Virus record (IMG/VR): IMGVR_UViG_3300020084_000055
Coordinates: 1 to 32,443 of that record
Source of the DNA: a virus
Strand: one strand, 5' to 3'
DNA length: 32,443 bases
Shown here: positions 1 through 6,322 of the stretch, one piece after another
Layout of the letters: every line of letters begins with the position of its first letter
Position numbering within the stretch: the first letter of the stretch is position 1
Translations under genes and position numbers: made by a program
The notes under the pieces: model-generated
What the model was told of the DNA's origin: nothing
What the model saw: the letters and a program-made list of their open reading frames with translations, nothing else
Database searches by the model: none

Positions 1-70
1 GAATGAGATTAAGTTGTGCATAATGACCTCCATGCAAAAGAGAAACCATGATAAAGAAGTTTTCGTTCAT
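1..70 (-). CDS. Start of a small late gene, cut by the window edge
   Basis: Only the first 23 codons are visible; they read MNENFFIMVSLLHGGHYAQ and then NLI, and the frame runs off the window. The start ATG (70-68) has a good Shine-Dalgarno, AGAGGTG, about 8 nt upstream. A late-promoter motif CTAAATA lies about 26 bp before the start, the same spacing seen at other late genes here. Promoter, ribosome site and open frame all agree, so I take it as real. Nothing in the visible part identifies a family, and no function is proposed. Confidence 0.65.
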   Translation of the reverse strand, partial: MNENFFIMVSLLHGGHYAQLNLI

Positions 71-95
71 CTAAATCACCTCTTAATTCTATCAC

Positions 96-102
96 TATTT
101 AG
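96..102 (-). promoter_or_regulatory. T4-type late promoter motif (CTAAATA)
   Basis: On the minus strand this reads CTAAATA, close to the T4 late -10 box TATAAATA. It lies in the 77-bp gap between the gene ending at 148 and the ATG at 70, about 26 bp from that ATG. Sequence match and spacing support it; there is no expression evidence. Confidence 0.5.
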
Positions 103-147
103 ATATTTTGTGTTGATTTGCTGATATTACGCAATAAAAATTTATGC

Positions 148-348
148 CTACTGTGCTTTATGAAGCATTATCTCTAGTTCATTTACACGCACAAACTCTC
201 TGTGTGCTGACTCTGAACGAGCAGATAGGACATCAAGAATATCTGCCATCACGACAGCATTATCCACATAGTCATCCAAATACTTGTCTAATGCTTCTTT
301 TAAGTATCTGTAGCGATGCCACTCAGGTGAATAGGGTTTGTAATCCAT
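148..348 (-). CDS. Small conserved-type hypothetical protein (66 aa)
   Basis: I chose the ATG at 348, giving a 66-residue protein that begins MDYKPYSPEWHRYRYL. Its middle is acidic and helical and its end is charged. A longer reading from a TTG at 399 would begin inside the -35 box of a perfect sigma-70 promoter (371-399), so the transcript would not contain that start. The ATG lies some 15 nt beyond the expected transcription start, so the leader is short and the ribosome site is weak. The protein resembles small uncharacterised cyanophage proteins with a YSPEWH-type start; this is from memory, not a search. There is no signal peptide or membrane segment. It is probably expressed early. Confidence 0.7.
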   Translation of the reverse strand: MDYKPYSPEWHRYRYLKEALDKYLDDYVDNAVVMADILDVLSARSESAHREFVRVNELEIMLHKAQ

Positions 349-370
349 GATAAGGGAAGTATATGTAGGA

Positions 371-399
371 ATTATAGAGTATCTAGTTTTGATTGTCAA
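371..399 (-). promoter_or_regulatory. Consensus sigma-70 promoter (TTGACA-17-TATAAT)
   Basis: On the minus strand TTGACA (399-394) is followed by exactly 17 bp and then TATAAT (376-371), a full match to the bacterial sigma-70 consensus. It overlaps the 3' end of the gene ending at 383 and points at the ATG at 348. It is expected to be used by the unmodified host polymerase soon after infection. Confidence 0.85.
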
Positions 400-601
400 G
401 TTCTTCTAGGTAGTCCGTCCACCACTGAGGATCTTTTTCATATTTCCAGTTGGGAACTTCCTTACCGTTCTCAAAATACCATTGCCAGATGGCTTCATCA
501 ATTATTTCAGCAATCTCAATCCTCTTCATTCTCTCTGTCAGTGTCTTCATATGGGTTCTCCACATAGGGTCCGTGTGGTCGTTTTGCATCTTCTCTGACA
601 T
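383..601 (-). CDS. Small hypothetical protein (up to 72 aa)
   Basis: The protein is hydrophilic and Trp-rich, with helix-like EIAEIIDEAIWQWYFENGKE and a C-terminal QWWTDYLEEL. No family is recognised. The start is uncertain. The ATG at 601 has a weak AGAAG ribosome site but makes an unusually long 86-bp overlap with the upstream membrane-protein gene. An internal ATG at 529, preceded by ACAGAGAGA, would cut the overlap to 14 bp and still give a self-contained 48-residue protein. The 3' end carries the -35 box of the next sigma-70 promoter. It sits in a run of small genes that follow one another with overlaps, suggesting one transcript. Confidence 0.6.
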   Translation of the reverse strand: MSEKMQNDHTDPMWRTHMKTLTERMKRIEIAEIIDEAIWQWYFENGKEVPNWKYEKDPQWWTDYLEELDNQN

Positions 602-704
602 AATTGACTTCTGTTACACTAGAGGACAACCATAGAGATAATTTCATCACTAACCATATCACAGCGATAGGCAGAAAACAAGTGATTAATACAAAAGGTT
701 TCAT
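516..704 (-). CDS. Small single-pass membrane protein (62 aa)
   Basis: I start it at the ATG at 704, which overlaps the TGA of the upstream gene as ATGA; this is the coupling used across this cluster. A longer GTG start at 725 is less likely. Residues 3-25 (FVLITCFLPIAVIWLVMKL and onward) form one clear hydrophobic segment. The rest is acidic and charged, with many Asp, Glu and Arg. The protein probably sits in the host inner membrane with a polar tail. No family is recognised. Small membrane proteins of this kind are common near phage host-takeover genes, but nothing here assigns a role. Confidence 0.6.
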   Translation of the reverse strand: MKPFVLITCFLPIAVIWLVMKLSLWLSSSVTEVNYVREDAKRPHGPYVENPYEDTDRENEED

Positions 705-904
705 TCTTCTTCTACGTTCAGACACTTCTCAAACTTATCTCTCAACTCATTAATCTTAGCATTGTGCTGAAACTCCATAATGTAATCATTGATTTGTTTT
801 TCTTCTTCCGTAAAAGACATACGATATTTGAGTTTAATGTCAATCAAACGCACCATATCTATATAATGTTCGGTGCCTTTGTGTATAAACTCATCGTAGG
901 TCAA
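701..904 (-). CDS. Small helical hypothetical protein (67 aa), TTG start
   Basis: The best start is the TTG at 904: it overlaps the previous stop as TTGA, and a strong GGAGG ribosome site lies 8 nt upstream. The next start codon upstream, another TTG at 919, has no comparable ribosome site. The protein (reading LTYDEFIHKGTEHYIDMVRL near the start) is charged and predicted helical, with alternating Glu, Lys and Arg. There is no signal peptide, no membrane segment and no known motif. It is part of the overlapping small-gene run from 1,653 to 383. Function unknown. Confidence 0.65.
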   Translation of the reverse strand: MTYDEFIHKGTEHYIDMVRLIDIKLKYRMSFTEEEKQINDYIMEFQHNAKINELRDKFEKCLNVEEE

Positions 905-1227
905 TCTCTTTGCCTCCAATCATCGGGTTTGTCTCTACCTTCAGTCCACCAGTCAATCATATCATCTACATCATTAAAACTACGCTTACCGAAACGATCA
1001 AGTCCAGTGCCGCCAATATCAAGTTGATTTAAAAAATCGTCCATATCTCCCTCTCTCATATCAGGATTTTCTGCTTTCCTTCTTGCCTGACGGAGTATAG
1101 TCGCAGCGGAGCGATTTGCTTTGGAAAGCTTCTCTGCCCAAATCATATCCTCTAAACTTACTTCCTCTTGAGAAGCAATCTTCTCACATATTGCCTCTAA
1201 TCTTAATCTATATTGCGTGGAGAGCAT
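901..1227 (-). CDS. Hypothetical charged protein (108 aa), late promoter
   Basis: I place the start at the ATG at 1227. A late-promoter motif AATAAATA (1248-1255) lies 21 bp upstream, the usual distance in this window, so a longer reading from the ATG at 1272 would begin upstream of this promoter. The N-terminal half is a charged helix with a Lys/Arg-rich patch (KANRSAATILRQARRKAE). The acidic C-terminal half holds FNDVDDMIDWWTEGRD. No family is recognised. The basic helix followed by an acidic tail could bind nucleic acid or protein, but that is only a guess. Confidence 0.7.
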   Translation of the reverse strand: MLSTQYRLRLEAICEKIASQEEVSLEDMIWAEKLSKANRSAATILRQARRKAENPDMREGDMDDFLNQLDIGGTGLDRFGKRSFNDVDDMIDWWTEGRDKPDDWRQRD

Positions 1228-1246
1228 AAGATTTTCCAGATATAGT

Positions 1247-1486
1247 TTATTTATTTTTAGATTGTAACTCATTCATCAACTCTTTAGCAAGTCGATTTGA
1301 GCGTCTCCACATTACATATTGTGCCCAGGGTGTTCTGGGATTGTGTATCACCCACCAACGGAATCTTGCAAGTTTATTATTTACAATCTTACCTGTAAAA
1401 TAAACTGCCTTGGCAACATTCTCATCTGTTGCGATCAGATAAGCAATACAGGCAAAGATAATAAACCAAACAGCATAAGCAGTCAT
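1247..1486 (-). CDS. Small N-terminally anchored membrane protein (79 aa)
   Basis: The ATG at 1486 overlaps the upstream stop as ATGA. Residues 2-19 (TAYAVWFIIFACIAYLIA) form a hydrophobic membrane segment, followed by a basic, Trp-rich soluble part (RFRWWVIHNPRTPWAQYV, then RRSNRLAKEL). By the positive-inside rule the tail would face the cytoplasm. There is no signal-peptide cleavage motif. Its TAA stop shares bases with the late promoter of the next gene. Function unknown. Confidence 0.65.
   Translation of the reverse strand: MTAYAVWFIIFACIAYLIATDENVAKAVYFTGKIVNNKLARFRWWVIHNPRTPWAQYVMWRRSNRLAKELMNELQSKNK
1248..1255 (-). promoter_or_regulatory. T4-type late promoter motif (AATAAATA)
   Basis: The minus strand reads AATAAATA, 7 of 8 bases of TATAAATA. 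It overlaps the TAA stop of the upstream gene (1247-1249) and lies 21 bp before the ATG at 1227, which it helps to define. Confidence 0.55.
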
Positions 1487-1653
1487 CGTCTTAAAGTTTT
1501 AAGATATTCTAGAACATTTTCTCTGACCCACATCAACTCGTGATAACACTCTTGATTATGAGCACACTGTCTTAATTCGTTATCTGGTTTATACACGGAT
1601 TCTATAAACAAATCTAAACCACGGTTCCACTTGATATCTGGGGTTTCATCCAT
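1483..1653 (-). CDS. Small Cys/His-containing hypothetical protein (56 aa)
   Basis: The ATG at 1653 gives a 56-residue acidic protein with a compact cluster C-AHNQE-C-YH in its middle and a helical end (MWVRENVLEYLKTLRR). A TTG at 1683 would add ten residues, but it lies upstream of the TTAAATA promoter motif, so the ATG is preferred. No clear ribosome site precedes either start. The Cys/His cluster could bind a metal, yet it is too short to assign to a zinc-finger family. Its stop overlaps the next start as ATGA. Confidence 0.55.
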   Translation of the reverse strand: MDETPDIKWNRGLDLFIESVYKPDNELRQCAHNQECYHELMWVRENVLEYLKTLRR

Positions 1654-1673
1654 AAACAGTATAGTAGTTATAC

Positions 1674-1680
1674 TATTTAA
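1674..1680 (-). promoter_or_regulatory. Possible late promoter motif (TTAAATA)
   Basis: The minus strand reads TTAAATA some 20 bp before the ATG at 1653, at the spacing seen for stronger late promoters here. The first bases deviate from the consensus, so this is a weaker call. Confidence 0.35.
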
Positions 1681-1683
1681 CAA

Positions 1684-2082
1684 TCAATCCCAAGATACAT
1701 TTTGTAGTAAAAATCCAGGCATTACCATAGACCAGGCACCCTGATCTGCTACACCTGAAACTCTGTATTGCCACTTATATGGAAACTTATTATGACTATC
1801 CCAAGTCATAAAACCTTTCTCCTTATCAAACCAGGACTTAATTGTGAGTCCAAAGCGATTAGAATAAATGTTACGAGTGCGAAGAGCGCCACCAGTCTCA
1901 CGGGTTTCTACTACTTTACAGGTGTCAAACTGCGTTTGCAGACTGACATTCAATGCACACGGAGTTTCATATGTAAATGTGCGATATACTTTTGGTGTTG
2001 TCGGTGTTTTAACAGTGACATCATAATTATGTGCAAGTGCAGGTGTAGTCAGTAGTGCAGCAGCAAGTAGTAGTGATTTCAT
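1684..2082 (-). CDS. Secreted or periplasmic protein with signal peptide (132 aa)
   Basis: The protein starts MKSLLLAAALLTTPALA followed by H, a textbook Sec signal peptide: a basic residue, a Leu/Ala core and an ALA cleavage site near residue 17. The mature part is about 115 residues, beta-rich, with two cysteines 15 residues apart (near 42 and 57) that could form a disulfide in the periplasm. It ends in an aromatic segment containing FPYKWQYRVSG. I recognise no family. The start ATG overlaps the upstream stop as ATGA, so translation is coupled to the gene before it. A phage protein sent to the periplasm could serve lysis or superinfection exclusion, but neither is shown. Confidence 0.75.
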   Translation of the reverse strand: MKSLLLAAALLTTPALAHNYDVTVKTPTTPKVYRTFTYETPCALNVSLQTQFDTCKVVETRETGGALRTRNIYSNRFGLTIKSWFDKEKGFMTWDSHNKFPYKWQYRVSGVADQGAWSMVMPGFLLQNVSWD

Positions 2083-2297
2083 TTTTCTATTTTCCAGTGT
2101 TCGTTGCCTTCTTTCTGAATCCAGAAGCAGTACATTTTATTTAATGAAACAAGAAAGAACTTATCCGTAGTTTCTTGTTCCACTTCACAGGTATGAAAAG
2201 ACTCCATAATATTCACAAAACGGTTCTTTGCTTTGGAACTGATTGGAGTGACAGAAACAAGGTGTTTTTTGGTCTTTGGAGTTTTCATTGAGATCAT
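2079..2297 (-). CDS. Small basic hypothetical protein (72 aa)
   Basis: The ATG at 2297 is preceded by a very strong ribosome site, GGAGGT, 9 nt upstream, and a consensus sigma-70 promoter just before that, so start and expression are well supported. The N-terminus is Lys-rich (MISMKTPKTKKHLVS); the rest is mixed, with a C-terminal aromatic and charged part. A second ATG three codons in is possible. No family or motif is recognised. It is likely the first gene of an early transcript that continues into the secreted-protein gene through an ATGA overlap. Confidence 0.75.
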   Translation of the reverse strand: MISMKTPKTKKHLVSVTPISSKAKNRFVNIMESFHTCEVEQETTDKFFLVSLNKMYCFWIQKEGNEHWKIEK

Positions 2298-2321
2298 AGT
2301 TTTTTAACCTCCACAAAGGTC

Positions 2322-2350
2322 ATTATACAGAGTTTTCAGGATTGTGTCAA
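2322..2350 (-). promoter_or_regulatory. Consensus sigma-70 promoter (TTGACA-17-TATAAT)
   Basis: On the minus strand TTGACA (2350-2345), a 17-bp spacer and TATAAT (2327-2322) match the consensus fully. The -35 box lies inside the 3' end of the metallopeptidase gene. The ATG at 2297 follows with a strong ribosome site, so this is a strong early promoter candidate. Confidence 0.85.
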
Positions 2351-2788
2351 GCGATTAGGAAAAGCAGTGACTTTGTTGATACCCAGATACTCATTATAGA
2401 GTTGTTTTTCCATCAGGTGTGCTTCACATTCCCAGGGCTGGTCTGAATAGTCCGTCTCCGTGTGGTCTATGCCCTTCCAGAGGCGTTTTCCATGCTTATC
2501 TTTAAGATTCCTCATAACGTGTTGATAAACGTGCCAGAGTTCATGGAATAGAGTTTGAAGATAGAGATCCTCATTCATTTGATTGTGAAGTTCAATCTCA
2601 AACTCACGGGGACGATAGTTACAGTCTATCACAGTACACCATCCATAAACTCCCTCTCGCGCAAGACCACGATGATTGACAGTGATCTCAATTTTGTGCT
2701 TTGGAAGATACTTTTGAATGAACCAAGTTACAGCATCCTGACAGCGACGCTTGCTGTAAGAGTATCCACTGGTGTATAGTGTGAGCAT
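2336..2788 (-). CDS. SprT-like zinc metallopeptidase
   Basis: This 150-residue protein carries HELWH at residues 82-86, the HExxH zinc-binding and catalytic motif. A downstream PWECEAH segment (118-124) holds candidate third ligands, Glu120 or Glu122. Length and motif layout fit the small SprT-like/zincin proteins I know from T4-like cyanophages; cellular SprT/Spartan relatives cleave DNA-protein crosslinks. There is no signal peptide, so it would act in the cytoplasm. Its start overlaps the stop of a tiny hydrophobic gene (TGATG), and no strong ribosome site is seen, suggesting coupled translation. The substrate in infection is unknown. The family call is fairly firm, the role is not. Confidence 0.75.
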   Translation of the reverse strand: MLTLYTSGYSYSKRRCQDAVTWFIQKYLPKHKIEITVNHRGLAREGVYGWCTVIDCNYRPREFEIELHNQMNEDLYLQTLFHELWHVYQHVMRNLKDKHGKRLWKGIDHTETDYSDQPWECEAHLMEKQLYNEYLGINKVTAFPNRLTQS

Positions 2789-2892
2789 CAGAAGAGTGCG
2801 TTGAGTGCAACTGCAGATACTTTAACACCCCAGTGCGTCGCCCAGACGAAGGATGTGACAAAAATCAATCTGTCTAGTGTGGAGTACCGCAT
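2788..2892 (-). CDS. Tiny hydrophobic protein (34 aa)
   Basis: An ATG at 2892 opens a frame of 34 residues, starting MRYSTLDRLIFVTSFVWATH and ending NALF. Most of it is hydrophobic, enough for one membrane segment. Its TGA overlaps the ATG of the metallopeptidase gene as TGATG, which suggests translational coupling. The ribosome site is weak (AGAG about 7 nt upstream). It fills the stretch between the terminator and the peptidase gene. The overlap and composition support it; shortness and lack of homology knowledge limit confidence. Confidence 0.5.
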   Translation of the reverse strand: MRYSTLDRLIFVTSFVWATHWGVKVSAVALNALF

Positions 2893-2920
2893 TCGGATCT
2901 CTGTGTGTCTCCATACACTA

Positions 2921-2950
2921 TAAAACCCCCCAGGTCAATTCTGGGGGGTT
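2921..2950 (-). terminator. Strong Rho-independent terminator
   Basis: A perfect 10-bp stem (AACCCCCCAG with CTGGGGGGTT) encloses a 7-nt loop and is followed on the minus strand by TTTTA. It sits just after the tail-fiber gene and its small companion, so it ends the long fiber transcript and separates it from the small-gene cluster. Confidence 0.85.
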
Positions 2951-2975
2951 AGTGGACACTTTTTAAAGTGGCATA

Positions 2976-3107
2976 CTATCCAGGCTCTGGTGGATTGTGA
3001 GGTCCCTCAGGATTTGGTGGTGGGATTTCCTTTAATTCTGGTGGTTGATCAAGGTTATCCTCTGCAAGAGGTGGCATTGGTGTTGATTGCATATCAGGAT
3101 GATCCAT
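2976..3107 (-). CDS. Small proline-rich protein (43 aa) downstream of the fiber gene
   Basis: The ATG at 3107 comes 1 nt after the TAA of the S74 fiber gene, so translation is likely coupled. The 43-residue product is very Pro- and Glu-rich (starts MDHPDMQSTPMPPLAEDN; ends NPPEPG) and is expected to be unstructured. Its stop lies just before the terminator at 2921-2950. No family is recognised. Position and coupling argue for a real gene. It might be a small structural or assembly peptide made together with the fiber, but this is inference. Confidence 0.5.
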   Translation of the reverse strand: MDHPDMQSTPMPPLAEDNLDQPPELKEIPPPNPEGPHNPPEPG

Positions 3108-3108
3108 T

Positions 3109-5697
3109 TTAATCTAGATTTAAGTGAGATTCGATTCTTTCAAGTCTCTTTTTGAGATCTTGATTTTCCTTATTTAGTTCCTTAATCGCATTTACGAGGA
3201 CTGGAATCAAATAAGAATCGGTCAGACACAACTTATCTGGGTTATTTGAATCTACAATTACCGAATCATTGCCTTCAAGTTCAAGAACTTTTTGAGCACT
3301 AAAACCATATCTCTTAGTAGTATCTTTAACTTCACCAGTTTCCCTGTCTTTGAATTGATATTCGATTGGTTCTAAACTGTCAATAAAGTCTTTTCCATGA
3401 GGAACTGTTCCAGTTATATTTTTATCACGCTCATCTGAAACAATAGTCCAAGAAATTTGAATGTATGCATTTGTGTGGGATGTGTTGCCCATCACAATTT
3501 TATTAGATGTTCCATTAATGTAATGGAGACTCCATCCAGAATAATATCCTATTGCAATATTATTAGATCCTGCTTCAGTTACATTATTATATCCAGCAGC
3601 ATATCCAATATAAGTATTTTGATTTCCTGTATTGTAATTTCCACTATAAGATCCAACAAGAGTATTATAATCTCCTGCACCACCGTAATATTTTGCCGAT
3701 CTTCCTATAACAACGTTTTCTGTACCTGATGTAGCTGATCCACTTCCTCCATATGCAGCGTATCCAAGAACAGAATTATATGTCCCATTTACAGATAAAA
3801 ATCCCGCATATGTTCCAACAAGAGAGTTATAACCACCTGTTATGCCACTATAACCAGCGGCATAACCAATGGCAACATTCTCGGGAGCAGCAGAAGTAAT
3901 TCCACTACGCACAACAGAAGAACCTAAAACTATGTTATTTGGACTTGATATTGCTGCTGCAACAGAAGCATTTGATCCAATAATGATATTTGAATTCGAA
4001 CTAATTCCAGCGTATCCTGCATTTTTTCCTATTATAATATTTGATCCTGTGCTAGTTACTTCTGCAATTCCATTATATGCAGCCGCAGGTCCTATTATTA
4101 TGTTATCAGGAGTTCTTACTGTTCCTAATCCTGCTGCAAAAGATCCAACAACAACATTGTTAAAGGAGCTGATTCCAGCATATGCTGAATTGGTTCCTAA
4201 TACAACATTGCCACCCTCAGTGCCAGTAGAACCATTATATAAAGCCTTTGTACCTATGACTACATTGGCTCTTGTTGATATCGTTTTTCCGTAACCAACA
4301 GATGGTCCTATAAGAACATTAAGACCCGTAGAAACACCTGCATATCCTACATTTCCACCTATTAATATATTTGAACCGGCATCGATATTATTAATGCCGG
4401 TCAATCCATTATATGCAGCTGATGGACCTATGGCTATATTGCCAAGAGTTGTTATTGATTTTGCTCCACCTACTTCGGCTCCAACAAGGACATTAGCTCC
4501 TGCTTCAACACCAGCATAACCAGCAAAATTTCCTACTATAACGTTAGATCCAAAATTGAAAGTAGGGTCGCTAATGCCATTATATGCTGCTCCCTGACCT
4601 ATTACTACATTGTAAGGTAATGTTATAGATTTAGCGAGTCCTGCATTAGTTCCTATAATAACATTATAGGAATTTGGAATGCCAGAAGACCCAGCACCAT
4701 ATCCAATTACAACATTACCTTCTGAATTTTGAGAGGAAGTTCCAAATCCAGTATATGATCCTAGATAAGTTGAAAAACTACCAATTCCATTTTTTGCAGC
4801 ATAATGACCAACCGCGACTGAAAAACTTGATGAATATAAACTTGTTGGTAGGTAATATGGATTTGTTACTCCCGCACCAGCACCACTGAAATCACCTAAA
4901 AAGACATTCTGGTTTCCTGTATTTCCTGCCCCAGCCCCCGCTCCAAAATAATTATTAAATGAACCATCACCAGAATGCTGTCCAGCAGAATTTCCATAAA
5001 AATTATTTTGGAATCCAGTATTTCTTTCTCCTGCATATGCTCCAACTATTGTGGAGAAACTTCCTAGACCAGAAACTACAACAGTACTTCCCGCACCCGC
5101 ACCAATAATAACTGAGTGAAGGTTTGGCGATTTGTATTCTGGTGCTAATAGTTCTGTTTCAATCGAACCAATATAAACACTCTGTCTAGTATTCCCTACA
5201 CCAATTCTAACTTCATTTCCAGTTAGAGAAATATCTCCATTGATTGATAATTCTGATAATGGATTTGTTGTTCCAATTCCAACATTTCCAAGAGTATGAA
5301 TACCTGCTGATGTTCTTGACCAACTTGCATCTGCATTTATTGCAAAAGTTGCAACATCAGCCAAAGTAGCTTTTGTTGCAGTTCCTATAAAATTATTTGC
5401 ACTAACATCTCCAACAACAGTCAGAGTGCTTGTCGGTATTGTGGTTCCAATTCCAACACTTGAATTTGTATTAATGCCAGTTACTGTCTTCTCCCAATAA
5501 GCATTTTGTGCATGTGTTGCTACACCAGCAACAGAAGCAAAGGAAGAACTAGATGCATTTCCACTTATAGTTCCAATAAATGTTGGCGCACTTACAATTC
5601 CGACAACATTAAGACTTGTATTAATACCTACTGTTTTATTGGTATCATTAACGTTGATGTAACTACCTAACTGCGAAAGCTCTCTATTATTGGGCAT
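3109..5697 (-). CDS. Tail-fiber protein with YadA-head-like repeats and S74 chaperone domain
   Basis: This 862-residue protein has three parts. Residues 1-50 share MPxNRELSQLGxYINV with the fiber at 9837-10907, a likely attachment module. A 'VGIGTTIP' stretch follows, then from about 190 to 745 many repeats of roughly 25-30 residues built on N-V-x-I-G-x-x-A-G, as in trimeric YadA/Hep_Hag-type beta-helices. The C-terminus is a Peptidase_S74 (endosialidase-type intramolecular chaperone) domain: SDERDKN at 754-760 supplies the Ser754/Lys759 pair expected for self-cleavage, and a coiled-coil-like tail (IKELNKENQDLKKRLERIES) ends it. In known S74 proteins the chaperone trimerises the fiber and is then released. 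A late promoter precedes the gene and a terminator follows it. Confidence 0.85.
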   Translation of the reverse strand: MPNNRELSQLGSYINVNDTNKTVGINTSLNVVGIVSAPTFIGTISGNASSSSFASVAGVATHAQNAYWEKTVTGINTNSSVGIGTTIPTSTLTVVGDVSANNFIGTATKATLADVATFAINADASWSRTSAGIHTLGNVGIGTTNPLSELSINGDISLTGNEVRIGVGNTRQSVYIGSIETELLAPEYKSPNLHSVIIGAGAGSTVVVSGLGSFSTIVGAYAGERNTGFQNNFYGNSAGQHSGDGSFNNYFGAGAGAGNTGNQNVFLGDFSGAGAGVTNPYYLPTSLYSSSFSVAVGHYAAKNGIGSFSTYLGSYTGFGTSSQNSEGNVVIGYGAGSSGIPNSYNVIIGTNAGLAKSITLPYNVVIGQGAAYNGISDPTFNFGSNVIVGNFAGYAGVEAGANVLVGAEVGGAKSITTLGNIAIGPSAAYNGLTGINNIDAGSNILIGGNVGYAGVSTGLNVLIGPSVGYGKTISTRANVVIGTKALYNGSTGTEGGNVVLGTNSAYAGISSFNNVVVGSFAAGLGTVRTPDNIIIGPAAAYNGIAEVTSTGSNIIIGKNAGYAGISSNSNIIIGSNASVAAAISSPNNIVLGSSVVRSGITSAAPENVAIGYAAGYSGITGGYNSLVGTYAGFLSVNGTYNSVLGYAAYGGSGSATSGTENVVIGRSAKYYGGAGDYNTLVGSYSGNYNTGNQNTYIGYAAGYNNVTEAGSNNIAIGYYSGWSLHYINGTSNKIVMGNTSHTNAYIQISWTIVSDERDKNITGTVPHGKDFIDSLEPIEYQFKDRETGEVKDTTKRYGFSAQKVLELEGNDSVIVDSNNPDKLCLTDSYLIPVLVNAIKELNKENQDLKKRLERIESHLNLD

Positions 5698-5722
5698 TTC
5701 CCATAAAAAAATTCTTATGCTT

Positions 5723-5730
5723 TATTTATG
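5723..5730 (-). promoter_or_regulatory. T4-type late promoter motif (CATAAATA)
   Basis: The minus strand reads CATAAATA, 26 bp before the ATG of the S74 fiber gene (5697), within the only gap between that gene and the oxygenase gene ending at 5744. Confidence 0.6.
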
Positions 5731-5743
5731 GTATAGGAACACA

Positions 5744-6322
5744 TCAGGAGTCTTTTCTCATTCCCAAAAATTCTCTTCCATCATAAAGATTATCTTTATA
5801 TGGACCTTCCGCATTTACATAATGTAGAAATGATTGCAAATACCATTTCTGAGTAAATGCTTCTCTCCAATGATAAAGATCACAACCTCTGTAAAGGCAG
5901 AGATCGCCTGGTTCTAAGATAATTTCTACCGCATTTGATTTATCTTCTTTCTCGCTGAAATAAATTGGACTGACTTTTTCTTCATCTGGAATACCGAGAG
6001 ACAAAGTAGCAGAAACTTCACATGAAGGTCTATCTCTATGAATATGCAACTCATCACCAATAGAATATAATCTTGTATAGGTGTATGTTGGTAGAAGATT
6101 GAGTCCAGAAATTTCTGATAAAGATTCACATGACAAATCTAAAACAGAATCCATCAATGGATCACCATAAAAAGATTTGCTCAGTGGTGCTTGTGTATCT
6201 TCTTTTTCGTATTGTCCACCTTTGATTCTTACGAAGAAGTAATGCTGAATAAAGTTTACAAAATCAGAATCAAGGAAATTTTTAACTACGAAATAACCTT
6301 TATCTAAAAAACTATTTTCCAT
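5744..6322 (-). CDS. 2-oxoglutarate/Fe(II)-dependent oxygenase (prolyl-hydroxylase-like)
   Basis: The 192-residue protein has the double-stranded beta-helix oxygenase pattern: an HxD iron motif in HIHRDRPS (His95, Asp97), the segment EPGDLCLYRGCDLYHW carrying the distal His151, and nearby basic residues (Arg153, Lys159) that could bind 2-oxoglutarate. Family members use Fe(II), O2 and 2-oxoglutarate to hydroxylate substrates, often proline residues. There is no signal peptide, so it would act in the cytoplasm during virion assembly. It overlaps the upstream oxygenase gene by 11 bp and precedes the S74 fiber. The substrate is not shown by sequence; a structural protein of this operon is the natural candidate. 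Confidence 0.75.
   Translation of the reverse strand: MENSFLDKGYFVVKNFLDSDFVNFIQHYFFVRIKGGQYEKEDTQAPLSKSFYGDPLMDSVLDLSCESLSEISGLNLLPTYTYTRLYSIGDELHIHRDRPSCEVSATLSLGIPDEEKVSPIYFSEKEDKSNAVEIILEPGDLCLYRGCDLYHWREAFTQKWYLQSFLHYVNAEGPYKDNLYDGREFLGMRKDS

Noticed and set aside
2909-2938. Possible sigma-70 promoter (TTGACC-17-TATGGA) overlapping the terminator stem
   Set aside because: The -10 box matches only three of six bases and the -35 lies in the terminator loop and stem. It could still restart transcription for the 34-residue gene, but support is too thin.
3869-4294. Plus-strand frame of 141 codons inside the S74 fiber gene
   Set aside because: It lies antisense to a repetitive fiber gene, with low-complexity sequence and no expression signals. 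Repeats in the real gene keep the opposite frame open.
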